This document shows, piece by piece, positions 53,282 to 61,561 of a DNA stretch of 64,000 nucleotides (position 1 is its first letter; every line of letters begins with the position of its first letter). A program made the translations under genes and the position numbers. This stretch comes from Rhodococcus sp. 1163 (GTDB lineage Bacteria; Actinomycetota; Actinomycetes; Mycobacteriales; Mycobacteriaceae). The notes beneath the pieces were generated by a model that ran no database searches, was not told the DNA's origin, and worked only from the letters and a program-made list of their open reading frames with translations. Location of the stretch: contig NZ_MKKX01000038.1 in assembly GCF_002091985.1 (NCBI RefSeq), forward strand, positions 186,001 through 250,000, written 5' to 3'.

Positions 53282-53659
53282 ATGGCGCTGCTATTGCGTG
53301 AAGCACTCGGCGACAGTCTGCGGCGCACTCGCGTCGCACAGAGTCGCACACTGCGCGAGGTCTCGAATACCGCGCGCGTCAGCCTCGGATATCTGTCGGA
53401 AGTCGAACGAGGCAGGAAAGAGGCGTCGAGCGAATTGCTCGCCGCCATCTGCACCGCGTTGGCGGTTCCGTTGTCCGACGTGATGAGCGACGTCAGTGAC
53501 TCGCTGCTCGTGTCCACCGGCCCTGCCACGACGGCCGACGGCATCGCGCTGCCTACCGCCGACAACGGACCCAAGAAGAGCGGTAACGGGTCGCCACGTA
53601 TTGCGGGGGAGACTCGCGTGGTCATCCCCGCGCCCGCACGTGCACTCGCAGCAGCCTGA
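53282..53659 (+). CDS. clgR: ClgR-family helix-turn-helix regulator of Clp protease genes
   Basis: 125 residues, XRE-type HTH (about 8-65: LREALGDSLRRTRVAQ, TLREVSNTARVSLGYLSEVERGRKEAS). Activates clp protease and stress genes in related bacteria. The very end, RALAAA, is a small hydrophobic Ala tail like those recognised by ClpP proteases, consistent with ClgR being a Clp substrate. GAGGAG precedes the ATG. Followed 94 bp later by pspA, the mycobacterial order. Confidence 0.92.
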   Translation: MALLLREALGDSLRRTRVAQSRTLREVSNTARVSLGYLSEVERGRKEASSELLAAICTALAVPLSDVMSDVSDSLLVSTGPATTADGIALPTADNGPKKSGNGSPRIAGETRVVIPAPARALAAA

Positions 53660-53753
53660 CACCGTATAGCCGCAACCAGTATCCTTTTCCACACGTGCAT
53701 GTTCACCCACTACGCGTGTAACGCGGCGCCAAAGATGGAGGCAGGATCAACCC

Positions 53754-54569
53754 ATGGCTAATCCTTTCGTCAAAGCCTGGAAGTACATGATGGCGCTCTT
53801 CAATTCCAAGATCGACGAGAAGGCCGACCCCAAGGTTCAGATTCAGCAGGCAATCGAGGATGCGCAGCGGCAGCACCAGGCGCTGTCCCAGCAGGCGGCC
53901 TCGGTTATCGGCAACCAGCGTCAGCTGGAGATGAAGCTGAGCCGTCAGCTCGACGAGGTCGAGAAGCTGAATGCGAACGCTCGCCAGGCAGTCACACTTG
54001 CCGACCAGGCGTCCTCTGCAGGCGACGTCGACAAAGCGACGCAGTACACCAATGCTGCTGAGGCATTCGCAGCTCAGCTCGTTACCGCTGAGCAGGGTGT
54101 CGAGGACCTGAAGGTCCTACACGACCAGTCTTTGCAGGCTGCATCGCAGGCGAAGAAGGCCGTGGAGCAGAACGCCATGGCTCTACAGGCAAAGGTGGCC
54201 GAGCGAACGAAACTGCTCAGCCAGCTCGAGCAGGCGAAGATGCAGGAAAAGGTCAGCGAATCACTCCGTTCGATGGACAGCACGCTGTCCGCGCCAGGCA
54301 ATACCCCGAGCCTCGATGCGGTTCGCGACAAGATCGAACGTCGCTACGCAGATGCCCTCGGCTCGGCCGAATTGGCGCAGAACACCGTGTCGGGTCGGAT
54401 GATGGAGGTGCAGCAGGCGTCGGTTCAGATGGCCGGTCACAGCCGTCTCGAGCAGATTCGCGCTTCGATGGCAGGTGACGCACTCCCGTCCGGTAACGCG
54501 ACGGGAACATCCAAGCCGTCGATTGCCAAGTCACCCAGTGCGACTCCGGAACCACCTGCGCAGCACTGA
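53754..54569 (+). CDS. pspA: PspA/IM30 phage-shock protein (35-kDa antigen homologue)
   Basis: Membrane-stabilising coiled-coil protein of the ESCRT-III-like PspA group. 271 residues: amphipathic N-terminal helix ([21 protein letters not shown]), then long coiled coil to about residue 225 ([20 protein letters not shown]...), and a Ser/Pro-rich tail. GGAGG precedes the ATG. Member of the clgR-pspA-pspM module seen in mycobacteria. Confidence 0.95.
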   Translation: MANPFVKAWKYMMALFNSKIDEKADPKVQIQQAIEDAQRQHQALSQQAASVIGNQRQLEMKLSRQLDEVEKLNANARQAVTLADQASSAGDVDKATQYTNAAEAFAAQLVTAEQGVEDLKVLHDQSLQAASQAKKAVEQNAMALQAKVAERTKLLSQLEQAKMQEKVSESLRSMDSTLSAPGNTPSLDAVRDKIERRYADALGSAELAQNTVSGRMMEVQQASVQMAGHSRLEQIRASMAGDALPSGNATGTSKPSIAKSPSATPEPPAQH

Positions 54570-54611
54570 CGCATAGACGACTTGGATCCTGTCAGTATGA
54601 CGAAACAACAC

Positions 54612-54641
54612 CATGGCCGACCACCTACGTGGTCGGCCATG
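54612..54641 (+). terminator. Perfect 13-bp hairpin covering the probable pspM start codon
   Basis: Arms 54612-54624 and 54629-54641 pair perfectly round the loop CTAC, 43 bases after the pspA stop; TCTGTTTCC follows. The 3' arm contains ATG 54639, the likely pspM start. It may act as a partial terminator or block ribosome access. Confidence 0.65.
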
Positions 54642-55430
54642 TCTGTTTCCAGCACGATCTCGGCCGCCAAGGATGCTGCCGACTCGGCCCGCCGAATCGG
54701 CGAATCCGTCATCGAGGCTGCAGGTAGATGGAACGATCCTCGTCAGAAGCAGATTCGGCGAGTTCGGCGAGCACGCCGTCGTAGATCGTGGTTCGGCGGC
54801 GCCACCGGCGCTTCCGCGCTGTCGACGGCCGGGCTTGCCGTGGCGTCTGCGCCGGAATGGACGATGATCGCAACCGGCGGCGGCGCCGCACTCCTCGCCG
54901 TACCCACTGTTTTCGCGATCACCCGATACAAGCAGTTGAATTCCGAGCCACTGCCGGCTCGAAAGCCGGGGAAGAGCATGCTTCCTGCACGGCACTCGTC
55001 GGCATTTACGTCGATGAACCGCCTGGCAGGTGCGCAACGGAGCCTGTACGAGCTGACCGGAGTTCTGCTGAGGTCCGAATCGATAGCCTCCGAGGACATT
55101 CTGGAGACCACCGAGGTGGCCTACGCCGCGGCCGCCGCGCTGACCGACATGTCAACCGACATAGTTGCGATGGAGCGTGCAGCGGAGTCCAACATACGAG
55201 CCGGAGCCCATCTGACCAACTCGATCAGTGGAGCTGCCGCCGAACTCGAAGCCGGTGTGGATCAATACGAGGAACTCGTAGAAGCGGCCGCGCGGCTTAC
55301 CTCTCCCACCGGAATGCCGTCGAGTGCGGTCGCTGCCCGGCGCGAAGAGCTTTCGTCCGCTACGGACAGACTCCAGGGCTGGGCGTTCGCGCTCGATGAA
55401 CTAGCCGAGATCCGTCGCCGTCACCCCTGA
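54639..55430 (+). CDS. pspM: Phage-shock-module membrane protein PspM-like
   Basis: 263 residues from ATG 54639 (MSVSSTISAAKDAADSARR); an upstream in-frame ATG 54597 would add 14 residues made from the hairpin sequence. A strongly basic stretch (QIRRVRRARRRRSWF) precedes two adjacent transmembrane segments (about 60-105: ALSTAGLAVASAP, MIATGGGAALLAVPTVFAI). The remainder is helical and acidic, cytoplasmic. It follows pspA, as Rv2743c does in M. tuberculosis, where the product anchors the PspA/ClgR complex. Confidence 0.82.
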   Translation: MSVSSTISAAKDAADSARRIGESVIEAAGRWNDPRQKQIRRVRRARRRRSWFGGATGASALSTAGLAVASAPEWTMIATGGGAALLAVPTVFAITRYKQLNSEPLPARKPGKSMLPARHSSAFTSMNRLAGAQRSLYELTGVLLRSESIASEDILETTEVAYAAAAALTDMSTDIVAMERAAESNIRAGAHLTNSISGAAAELEAGVDQYEELVEAAARLTSPTGMPSSAVAARREELSSATDRLQGWAFALDELAEIRRRHP

Positions 55431-55437
55431 ATGGGAT

Positions 55438-55479
55438 GGACCACGTCTGAAAAGGACCACGTCTGAACAGGATCACGTC
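55438..55479. repeat. 16-bp tandem repeat, 2.6 copies, after pspM
   Basis: GGACCACGTCTGAAAA (55438-55453), GGACCACGTCTGAACA (55454-55469), then partial GGATCACGTC. It starts 8 bases past the pspM stop. Confidence 0.88.
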
Positions 55480-55580
55480 AGGGTTATCACCCATCTTTCC
55501 CTGATCTCGTTGCGGACCCGGCGATTTCGTGTAACCGGCATGTCAGGATCGGTGTCGACACGAGAAAAGGGAGATGAAAA

Positions 55581-55754
55581 ATGTTCTGGAAAATCCTCGG
55601 CATCATCGCTTTGGTATGGCTCGCGTTCGCCGTCTTCGGAGCCGTAATCAAGGGACTGTTCGTGATAGCCGTCGCGGGCGCCATCGTCTTCGGGTTGTAC
55701 TGGTTGGTCAAGGCAGTCGCCGGTGAGGAGAATCGAGACTTGATCAAGCTCTAG
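55581..55754 (+). CDS. 57-residue membrane peptide in the Psp module
   Basis: ATG 55581 follows GGGAGATGAAAA (good GGAG site). Sequence begins MFWKILGIIALVWLAFAVFG; two hydrophobic segments (about 4-20 and 24-46) with a short Lys-containing turn, ending in EENRDLIKL. Too short for usual ORF cut-offs. Its position after pspM suggests it belongs to the envelope-stress group (a place where mycobacteria have Rv2742c, which is different). Related small membrane proteins are common in rhodococci. Function unknown. Confidence 0.68.
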   Translation: MFWKILGIIALVWLAFAVFGAVIKGLFVIAVAGAIVFGLYWLVKAVAGEENRDLIKL

Positions 55755-55802
55755 ATCGGCGATCAGCTGGGTAGCTCGACGGTCGGGCAGTCGGTCATGA
55801 AC

Positions 55803-55832
55803 TACAATTTTGCACATCGATGGTGTGTGCAA
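55803..55832 (+). promoter_or_regulatory. -10 element and operator-like palindrome ahead of the TetR gene
   Basis: TACAAT (55803-55808) is a strong -10. TTGCACA (55810-55816) and TGTGCAA (55826-55832) form a perfect inverted repeat with a 9-base centre, placed directly over the likely transcription start. This layout suits autorepression by the TetR protein. Confidence 0.6.
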
Positions 55833-55903
55833 CCGGGTGCGGGAATAGTTCGGTGAACGCGTTGGATCAGCAAACGAATCGCGGAGATGAACGGGGTGCA
55901 GGA

Positions 55904-56518
55904 GTGAGCCAGCAGACCGAACTGGGCGAGACCTCCGCCGACGACATCTCCATTTCCTCGGTCGAAAATCAGGTGCTCGACGCCGCACGCTCGTGCATTC
56001 TCGAATACGGGGTCCGCCGGACCACTCTCGCCGAGATCGCCCGTCGGGCGAAAGTCAGCCGTCCGACCGTCTACCGGCGTTGGTCCGACACCCGAGCGGT
56101 GGTCTCCAGTCTGCTGACCCGTGAGATCGGCGCCGTGATTCCGACGTTCGATCCCGATACCTCGGCCCGTCGGCAGATCACGTCCTCGGTGTCGGCGGTA
56201 GCCGACGGTATACGTATCCATCCATTGTTCGTCAAAATCCTCCGTTCCGATCCCGAAATCCTCGCCACCTACATCCTGCACCGCCTCGGTAGGAGCCAAT
56301 CGCTGATCATCGACGGCTTGGTGCCCATCATCGAAGGTGGCCAACGAGATTCGTCTATCCGAGATGGCGTGCCGAGTCATATGGCGACCGTGTTGCTGTT
56401 GATGGTCCAGTCCGCTGTGCAGTCGGCAGAGATGGTGTCGGGTCGGATCCCGGGTGACGATCTGGTCGCCGAGTTCGCCTACGCCGTGGACTCGTACCTG
56501 CGTCCGCTCGATCGGTGA
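55904..56518 (+). CDS. TetR-family transcriptional regulator
   Basis: About 204 residues from GTG 55904 (VSQQTELGETSADD); GTG 55853 and ATG 55820 are alternative starts, but the ATG sits inside an operator-like palindrome and is less likely. HTH at about 25-72 (VLDAARSCILEYGVRRTTLAEIARRAKVSRPTVYRRW, core TLAEIARRAKVSRPTVYRRW). C-terminal ligand domain with no recognised specificity. Upstream palindrome suggests autoregulation; the adjacent glycosyltransferase could be a target, but the 70-bp gap gives no direct evidence. Confidence 0.85.
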   Translation: MSQQTELGETSADDISISSVENQVLDAARSCILEYGVRRTTLAEIARRAKVSRPTVYRRWSDTRAVVSSLLTREIGAVIPTFDPDTSARRQITSSVSAVADGIRIHPLFVKILRSDPEILATYILHRLGRSQSLIIDGLVPIIEGGQRDSSIRDGVPSHMATVLLLMVQSAVQSAEMVSGRIPGDDLVAEFAYAVDSYLRPLDR

Positions 56519-56588
56519 TGCCCGACTTCGACTCGGCTTCGAGCAGGCAGGTACTCGGCGACCACGTGGGTATGGCACTCTGAGCGGC

Positions 56589-57737
56589 GTGCGAGTAGCT
56601 GTGGTAGCCGGCCCCGACCCAGGGCATGCCTTTCCCGCTATTGCGCTGTGTCACTTGTTCGCCTCCGCAGGTGATGTGCCGATACTGTTCACCGGTTCGA
56701 GGTGGATCGATGCGGCCACCGCGGTGGGGGTCGACACCCGGTTGCTCAAAGGGCTGACACCACGGCCCGAGGACGACGACATGGATGCAGGCCAGCGGAT
56801 TCATTCGCGGGCAGCTTTCATCTCCACCGAACTGTTGCCTGATCTGAAGAATGCCGACGTTGATCTGGTTGTATCCGACATCCTCACCGCCGGAGGCGGT
56901 TTGGCCGCCGAACGGCTCGGTATACCGTGGGTTGAATTGTCACCGCACCCGTTGTACGCACCGTCGAAGGGATTGCCTCCGATCGGAAGCGGTCTTGCCC
57001 CGGGGACAGGTGTTCGAGGTCGACTACGGGACACGTTGATGCGTGCCGCAACCGGCAGATCCATAGCTCAGGGAAAGTCCCAGCGCGGAGCCGCGCGTGT
57101 CGGTGTCGGCCTGCCCGCCGAAGATCCGGGGCCCGCTGCGCGCCTGATCGCCACCATCCCAGCACTGGAGGTTCCGAGGCCGGACTGGCCGATCGAGGCG
57201 CACGTCATCGGACCGCTGCTGTGGGAGCCGACAACAGAAGCCCTGCCGATTCCGCCTGGCGATGGTCCTGTGGTCATGGTGGCTCCGTCGACGGCGTTCA
57301 CCGGTGCCCAAGGAATGCTCGAGGCAACCTTGGAAGGTCTCGAGGGGAGCGGAGTGCGCTTGGTCGCCTCGATGCTCGACGAGCCCCCGGCCGAACTACC
57401 GAACTGGGCTACAGCGGGACTCGGCCGACAGGACCATCTTCTCGACCACGCAGACGTCGTCGTATGTGGGTCCGGGCACGGGTTGTTGGCGAAAGCACTG
57501 ATCCACGGAGTCCCTGTCGTCGCGATCCCCGGTGGCGGAGATCAATGGGAACTGGCCAATCGCGCGGCACGGCAGGGGAGCGCGGTCATTGTTCGTCCGC
57601 CGACCCCCGGAGCAATCGCGGATGCCGTCCTCCGTGTCCTCGGGGACGAAAGTTTCACCAATGCTGCACGCTCGGCGTCGGCGAGTGCCGCCGAGGTGGA
57701 GGATCCCGTAGAGGTGTGCCGCGACGTTCTGCGGTGA
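56589..57737 (+). CDS. Glycosyltransferase, GT1/MGT-like family
   Basis: 382 residues from GTG 56589 (VRVAVVAGPDPGHAFPAIALC). GT-B fold: the N-terminal VVAGPDPGHAFPAI block with its His, and the C-terminal donor-site block HADVVVCGSGHGLLAKALIHGVPVVAIPGGGDQWELANRA resembling UDP-glycosyltransferases (core GVPVVAIPGGGDQ). The sugar and acceptor are unknown; glycolipid or glycosylated antibiotic-type products are possible. In mycobacteria an equivalent gene also precedes the DUF3046-recA pair. Confidence 0.82.
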   Translation: MRVAVVAGPDPGHAFPAIALCHLFASAGDVPILFTGSRWIDAATAVGVDTRLLKGLTPRPEDDDMDAGQRIHSRAAFISTELLPDLKNADVDLVVSDILTAGGGLAAERLGIPWVELSPHPLYAPSKGLPPIGSGLAPGTGVRGRLRDTLMRAATGRSIAQGKSQRGAARVGVGLPAEDPGPAARLIATIPALEVPRPDWPIEAHVIGPLLWEPTTEALPIPPGDGPVVMVAPSTAFTGAQGMLEATLEGLEGSGVRLVASMLDEPPAELPNWATAGLGRQDHLLDHADVVVCGSGHGLLAKALIHGVPVVAIPGGGDQWELANRAARQGSAVIVRPPTPGAIADAVLRVLGDESFTNAARSASASAAEVEDPVEVCRDVLR

Positions 57738-57761
57738 CGCGCCCTCGGTTACGGTTGTCCA

Positions 57762-57956
57762 GTGCGATTGACCGAGTTCCAGGAATTGCTCGTCGAGGAG
57801 TTCGGCCGGATGCGTGGTGACTCGATGCTGGTCGATCACGTCATCACTGGTCTGAACGGTATGACGGGAGCAGAAGCGATCGAAGCGGGTGTCGATCCCC
57901 GCGATGTATGGCGTGCTCTGTGTAGTGAATTCGACGTGCCCAAATCCCGGTGGTGA
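57762..57956 (+). CDS. DUF3046-family small protein
   Basis: 64 residues from GTG 57762: MRLTEFQELLVEEFGRMRGD then ADVDPRDVWRALCSEFDVPKSRW-type ending (GVDPRDVWRALCSEFDVP). Acidic, helical, function unknown; conserved next to recA in actinobacteria. It ends 36 bases before the LexA box. Confidence 0.88.
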   Translation: MRLTEFQELLVEEFGRMRGDSMLVDHVITGLNGMTGAEAIEAGVDPRDVWRALCSEFDVPKSRW

Positions 57957-57991
57957 TTCTCTCCGGCGTGTCCGGGAGCCACCTGATGCAA

Positions 57992-58007
57992 TCGAACAGG
58001 TGTTCCC
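57992..58007 (+). promoter_or_regulatory. SOS/LexA box of recA
   Basis: TCGAACAGGTGTTCCC matches the actinobacterial LexA consensus TCGAAC-N4-GTTCGA at 14 of 16 positions. It lies 124 bases ahead of recA. Confidence 0.8.
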
Positions 58008-58050
58008 CTATGCTGGTGTCATTCGGTTACACAGCGGTCTCGGGCAGTTC

Positions 58051-58073
58051 TTGTCGGTACCCAGCTCTACCGT
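58051..58073 (+). promoter_or_regulatory. RecA-NDp-type (PafBC-dependent) promoter of recA
   Basis: TTGTCGGTA, 8 bases (CCCAGCTC), then TACCGT (58068-58073). This fits the LexA-independent RecA-NDp consensus (TTGTCRGTG-N8-TANNNT). It lies 58 bases ahead of the ATG and is separate from the LexA box. Confidence 0.75.
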
Positions 58074-58082
58074 TACCGACAA

Positions 58083-58127
58083 CACGCTCAGCGAGACCAC
58101 GCTGTCACAGACCACACTGAGGAGATC
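58083..58127. repeat. 15-bp-period degenerate repeat in the recA leader
   Basis: Three units (58083-58097, 58098-58112, 58113-58127), the first two sharing CACGCT and AGAC, the third providing the GAGGAG ribosome-binding site. Degenerate, so older or coincidental. Confidence 0.5.
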
Positions 58128-58130
58128 ACG

Positions 58131-59171
58131 ATGGCTGCATACGATCGCGACAAAGCACTCGATCTCGCACTTGCGCAGATCGACAAGAATTTCGGTAAGG
58201 GATCGGTGATGCGCCTCGGTGACGAGGTCCGCCAACCTATCGCTGTCATCCCCACCGGTTCCATTGCTCTGGACGTCGCCCTCGGTATCGGTGGGCTGCC
58301 GCGTGGCCGTGTCGTCGAGGTCTACGGCCCGGAGTCCTCGGGTAAGACGACCGTTGCTCTTCATGCTGTGGCCAGCGCGCAGCGCGCAGGCGGAATCGCT
58401 GCGTTCATCGACGCCGAGCACGCACTCGATCCTGACTACGCACAGAAACTCGGCGTCGATACGGACGCACTGCTCGTCTCGCAGCCGGATACCGGTGAGC
58501 AGGCGCTCGAAATTGCCGATATGTTGATCCGTTCGGGCGCTCTCGACATCGTGGTAATCGACTCGGTGGCCGCTCTCGTGCCTCGCGCCGAGATCGAGGG
58601 CGAAATGGGTGACAGCCACGTCGGTCTTCAGGCCCGCCTGATGAGCCAGGCGCTGCGCAAGATGACCGGTGCCATGAGCAACTCCGGCACCACGGTGATC
58701 TTCATCAACCAGTTGCGTGAAAAAATCGGCGTCATGTTCGGCTCACCCGAGACCACTACCGGCGGTAAGGCGCTCAAGTTCTACGCCTCCGTTCGCCTCG
58801 ACATCCGGCGCATCGAGACGCTCAAGGACGGCACCGAAGCAATCGGTAACCGCACCCGCGTCAAGGTCGTCAAGAACAAGGTTGCGCCGCCGTTCAAGCA
58901 GGCGGAGTTCGACATCATTTACGGCAAGGGCATCAGCCGTGAAGGCTCGCTCATCGACATGGGGGTCGAGCACGGATTTATCCGTAAGTCGGGATCTTGG
59001 TTCACCTACGACGGGGATCAGCTGGGTCAGGGCAAGGAGAATGCCCGCAAGTTCATGCTCGAGAATCCCGATATCCGTGACGAGATCGAGAAGAAGATCA
59101 TGGAGAAGCTGCAGATCGGTGCCGACGTCACGGCAGCCGATGACGAGAAGGCTGCTCCGGTCGAGTTCTGA
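58131..59171 (+). CDS. recA: RecA recombinase
   Basis: Homologous recombination and SOS coprotease. 346 residues, Walker A GPESSGKT (67-74), DR-type [21 protein letters not shown] (core [12 protein letters not shown]), [14 protein letters not shown] (L2 loop), Lys-rich C-terminus. GAGGAG ahead of ATG 58131. No intein is present, unlike M. tuberculosis. Controlled from a LexA box and a RecA-NDp-type promoter. Confidence 0.98.
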   Translation: MAAYDRDKALDLALAQIDKNFGKGSVMRLGDEVRQPIAVIPTGSIALDVALGIGGLPRGRVVEVYGPESSGKTTVALHAVASAQRAGGIAAFIDAEHALDPDYAQKLGVDTDALLVSQPDTGEQALEIADMLIRSGALDIVVIDSVAALVPRAEIEGEMGDSHVGLQARLMSQALRKMTGAMSNSGTTVIFINQLREKIGVMFGSPETTTGGKALKFYASVRLDIRRIETLKDGTEAIGNRTRVKVVKNKVAPPFKQAEFDIIYGKGISREGSLIDMGVEHGFIRKSGSWFTYDGDQLGQGKENARKFMLENPDIRDEIEKKIMEKLQIGADVTAADDEKAAPVEF

Positions 59172-59186
59172 CTCGGGTGACCCGCT

Positions 59187-59774
59187 GTGAAACAGCGATC
59201 CGAACAAGAACAAGGAAATGACGGCGGCGGCACCGAAGCGCAGGCGAAAGATGTCTGCCTTCGGCTCCTCACCGATCGTGCACGGAGCCGATACGAACTC
59301 GAGACTCGACTGAGCACAAAGGGTTTCAGTCCAGAAGTCGCGGATGCAGTCCTGACGAGGTTGGAAGCCGCGAACCTAGTGGATGACCAGGCCTTTGCGG
59401 AGCAATGGGTGCATTCACGCCATACCTACTCGGGCAAAGGCAAGCGGGCCTTGAGCGTCGAACTGCGTACCAAAGGTGTCAGCAAAGAGGATGCCCTCAA
59501 CGCTCTCGATCAAATAGACGCCGAGGACGAGCGCGCACGGGCAACGGAACTTGTCCGCAAGCGCTGCCGCAACCTGACGGTGCCTGCAGGAACCGGAGCC
59601 GATGTCCGTGCCGAACGAGACAAGATTGCGCGAAAACTAGTCGGAATGCTCGCTAGGCGTGGCTACTCGGCTGGAATGGCATACGCAATCGTGAAAGCCG
59701 AGCTCGCGCGGATCGGGACCGAGGACTCGGACCATCTCGATACCCAGGATTTCGACGGTGACGAGTTCGGGTGA
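59187..59774 (+). CDS. recX: Regulatory protein RecX
   Basis: Binds and limits RecA filaments. 195 residues from GTG 59187, 15 bases after recA, so the two are co-transcribed. Three-helix repeats: LTDRARSRYELETRLSTKGFSPEVADAVLTRLEAANLVDD (core ARSRYELETRL), AFAEQWVHSRH and RRGYSAGMAYAIVK. Confidence 0.94.
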   Translation: MKQRSEQEQGNDGGGTEAQAKDVCLRLLTDRARSRYELETRLSTKGFSPEVADAVLTRLEAANLVDDQAFAEQWVHSRHTYSGKGKRALSVELRTKGVSKEDALNALDQIDAEDERARATELVRKRCRNLTVPAGTGADVRAERDKIARKLVGMLARRGYSAGMAYAIVKAELARIGTEDSDHLDTQDFDGDEFG

Positions 59775-59807
59775 TCGTCCACCCGGATCGGGCGCCATCG
59801 ATACCGA

Positions 59808-59843
59808 AGAAGCCCGCAACACCGAAATGTGTTGCGGGCTTCT
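59808..59843. terminator. Bidirectional terminator between recX and the glu operon
   Basis: A perfect 15-bp stem (59808-59822 with 59829-59843) around the loop CGAAAT. Converging genes share it; on both strands the stem is followed by short T-rich sequence. Confidence 0.8.
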
Positions 59844-59862
59844 GCTCTCGGTACTGGACCAG

Positions 59863-59894
59863 CCTGTCCAGTGACCGGCCTGTCCAGTGACCAG
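59863..59894. repeat. 16-bp tandem duplication just past the gluD stop
   Basis: CCTGTCCAGTGACCGG (59863-59878) and CCTGTCCAGTGACCAG (59879-59894), 15 of 16 identical, in the 3' flank of gluD. Confidence 0.9.
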
Positions 59895-59908
59895 CGCGGT
59901 CCAACAAT

Positions 59909-60793
59909 TCAGGCTGCGCCTTCGGGGCCCCCGCCGAAGTCCGACGCTGCGAGAACGGTCCCACCTGTTTTTCGCTTCTTCTGACGTAATCGACGCTCGA
60001 CAACCGTCGCCAGCTTGGTGAGCAGCGAGTTGATTACGATCATGATGACCGCAACGATGACGAGCGAGGGCAGGTAGTTGCCATAGAACGCACCGACTTG
60101 CTGACCGGCTCGCACCACTTCGACATAGCCGATGATGTAGCCCAACGCCGAATCCTTCAGTGCAACCACCATCTGCGAGATGATCGCCGGCAGCATCGCT
60201 GTGATCGCCTGAGGCAGCAAGATGATCCGCATGACCTGGTTCTTGCGCATACCCAAAGCGTCGGCCGCTTCGGCCTGCCCCTTCGGTAGCGAATTGACAC
60301 CGGCCCGAACGATTTCGGCGATGACAGAGCCGTTGTAGAGAGTAAGACCGGTCACCACTGCAGCCAGAGCGAGGTAACTGACCTTGAAGACTTGATACTC
60401 GGCATAGACCGCGTACAAGAAGATCATCAGAATCAGCACCGGAACTGCGCGGAACAGTTCGACAAGCACACCGCTCACGACGCGGATAGCTCGATGGTCG
60501 GACAATCTGCCGATACCGAGAACGGCGCCGAGGATCAACGCGAACACGATCGAGAGCGCAGCTGCGATCAGAGTTCCCTTGATACCGGGAAGCAGATACG
60601 TGGTCCACGTGCTGGCAGTGACGAACGGATCCCACTTGTCAGCGGTCAGCTGACCTTTGGAATCGAGCGCCAAGTAGATGAGATATGCGATGCCCAGAGA
60701 GACAAGCAGAACAACACCGGAGAGGATCCGGTACCTCAGTTTCGCCTTCGGCCCCGGGACGTCGTAGAGAACAGCTACAGCATCACTCATCAC
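59909..60793 (-). CDS. gluD: Glutamate/polar amino-acid ABC transporter permease GluD-like
   Basis: 294 residues from ATG 60793 with about five helices. The binding-protein-dependent transport signature is in [30 protein letters not shown] (EAA motif, core [13 protein letters not shown]). It overlaps gluC by 4 bases. The glu gene order (A-B-C-D) and similarity resemble the corynebacterial glutamate system; glutamate as substrate is inferred. Confidence 0.9.
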   Translation of the reverse strand: MMSDAVAVLYDVPGPKAKLRYRILSGVVLLVSLGIAYLIYLALDSKGQLTADKWDPFVTASTWTTYLLPGIKGTLIAAALSIVFALILGAVLGIGRLSDHRAIRVVSGVLVELFRAVPVLILMIFLYAVYAEYQVFKVSYLALAAVVTGLTLYNGSVIAEIVRAGVNSLPKGQAEAADALGMRKNQVMRIILLPQAITAMLPAIISQMVVALKDSALGYIIGYVEVVRAGQQVGAFYGNYLPSLVIVAVIMIVINSLLTKLATVVERRLRQKKRKTGGTVLAASDFGGGPEGAA

Positions 60794-61467
60794 TTCACCG
60801 CCAATCGCTTGCTGAGGTACCCGAACAGGAGTCCGGTCGGAAGCGTCAGGACGACGAAGCCGAGCGCAAAGATTCCACCGACGACGAAGATCGCGGCTTC
60901 GTTCTCGATCATCGTCTTCATGAGCAGAGATGCTTCCGCGACACCGATCACCGATGCGATGGTCGTATTCTTGGTCAATGCGATCAACACACTGCCCAGC
61001 GGTGCGATGACAGCGCGGAATGCCTGGGGGAGAACGACGATCGTGATGTTCTGAGTGAACGTCATGCCTAGAGAACGGCCCGCTTCTGCCTGGCCGACGG
61101 GCACGGTGTTGATGCCGGACCTCAACGACTCCGCGACGAACGACGCGGTGTAGACGCTCAGGCCGAGAACCGCGAGCCTGATGTTGTTGTCCACCAGAAA
61201 TGTCGGCGAATTCTCCGGAGCAAGACTGACACCCATCGTCTGATACAAGCCGAACGAGGTGAACAGGATGATCAGCGTCAGCGGAGTGTTACGAAAGATC
61301 GTGACGTAAGCAACTGCGATGCCGCGTGCGACAGGGATAGGCGAAACGCGCATCGCCGCGATGATCGTGCCGAGGATCAGGGCACCCACGGCGGACAGAA
61401 CCGTCAGCTTGATCGTCATGATGAACGCGTCGACGAGTTGATCGCCGTACTTGCTCAATAAGTTCAA
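60790..61467 (-). CDS. gluC: Glutamate/polar amino-acid ABC transporter permease GluC-like
   Basis: 225 residues. EAA loop at [27 protein letters not shown] (core [13 protein letters not shown]). The start codon at 61467 is a TTG ([10 protein letters not shown]) without a clear Shine-Dalgarno; the next ATG is well inside the first helix, so TTG is provisional. The 94-bp gap from gluB contains a hairpin at 61506-61550. Confidence 0.88.
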   Translation of the reverse strand: MNLLSKYGDQLVDAFIMTIKLTVLSAVGALILGTIIAAMRVSPIPVARGIAVAYVTIFRNTPLTLIILFTSFGLYQTMGVSLAPENSPTFLVDNNIRLAVLGLSVYTASFVAESLRSGINTVPVGQAEAGRSLGMTFTQNITIVVLPQAFRAVIAPLGSVLIALTKNTTIASVIGVAEASLLMKTMIENEAAIFVVGGIFALGFVVLTLPTGLLFGYLSKRLAVK

Positions 61468-61505
61468 TGGAGGAATGTCCTATCGGCGTGGGCGGTTCGA
61501 CCGGC

Positions 61506-61550
61506 GTCGGGGCGGCGGGCTACTCGAACTGCAGTTGCCCGGGCCCCGAC
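61506..61550 (-). terminator. Attenuator-like hairpin between gluB and gluC
   Basis: GTCGGGGC (61506-61513) pairs with GCCCCGAC (61543-61550), extended by inner GGGC/GCCC. Located just after gluB in transcription order. It could raise the binding-protein level relative to the permeases, a usual arrangement in importer operons. Confidence 0.5.
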
Positions 61551-61561
61551 GTCGGCGAGCG

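Noticed and set aside
53713-53725. CGCG-TGTAA-CGCG palindrome before pspA as a ClgR operator
   Set aside because: Spacing and orientation do not match the known CGC-N5-GCG ClgR pattern; kept only as a curiosity.
58131-59171. Intein in recA
   Set aside because: The 346-residue product is uninterrupted and of normal length.
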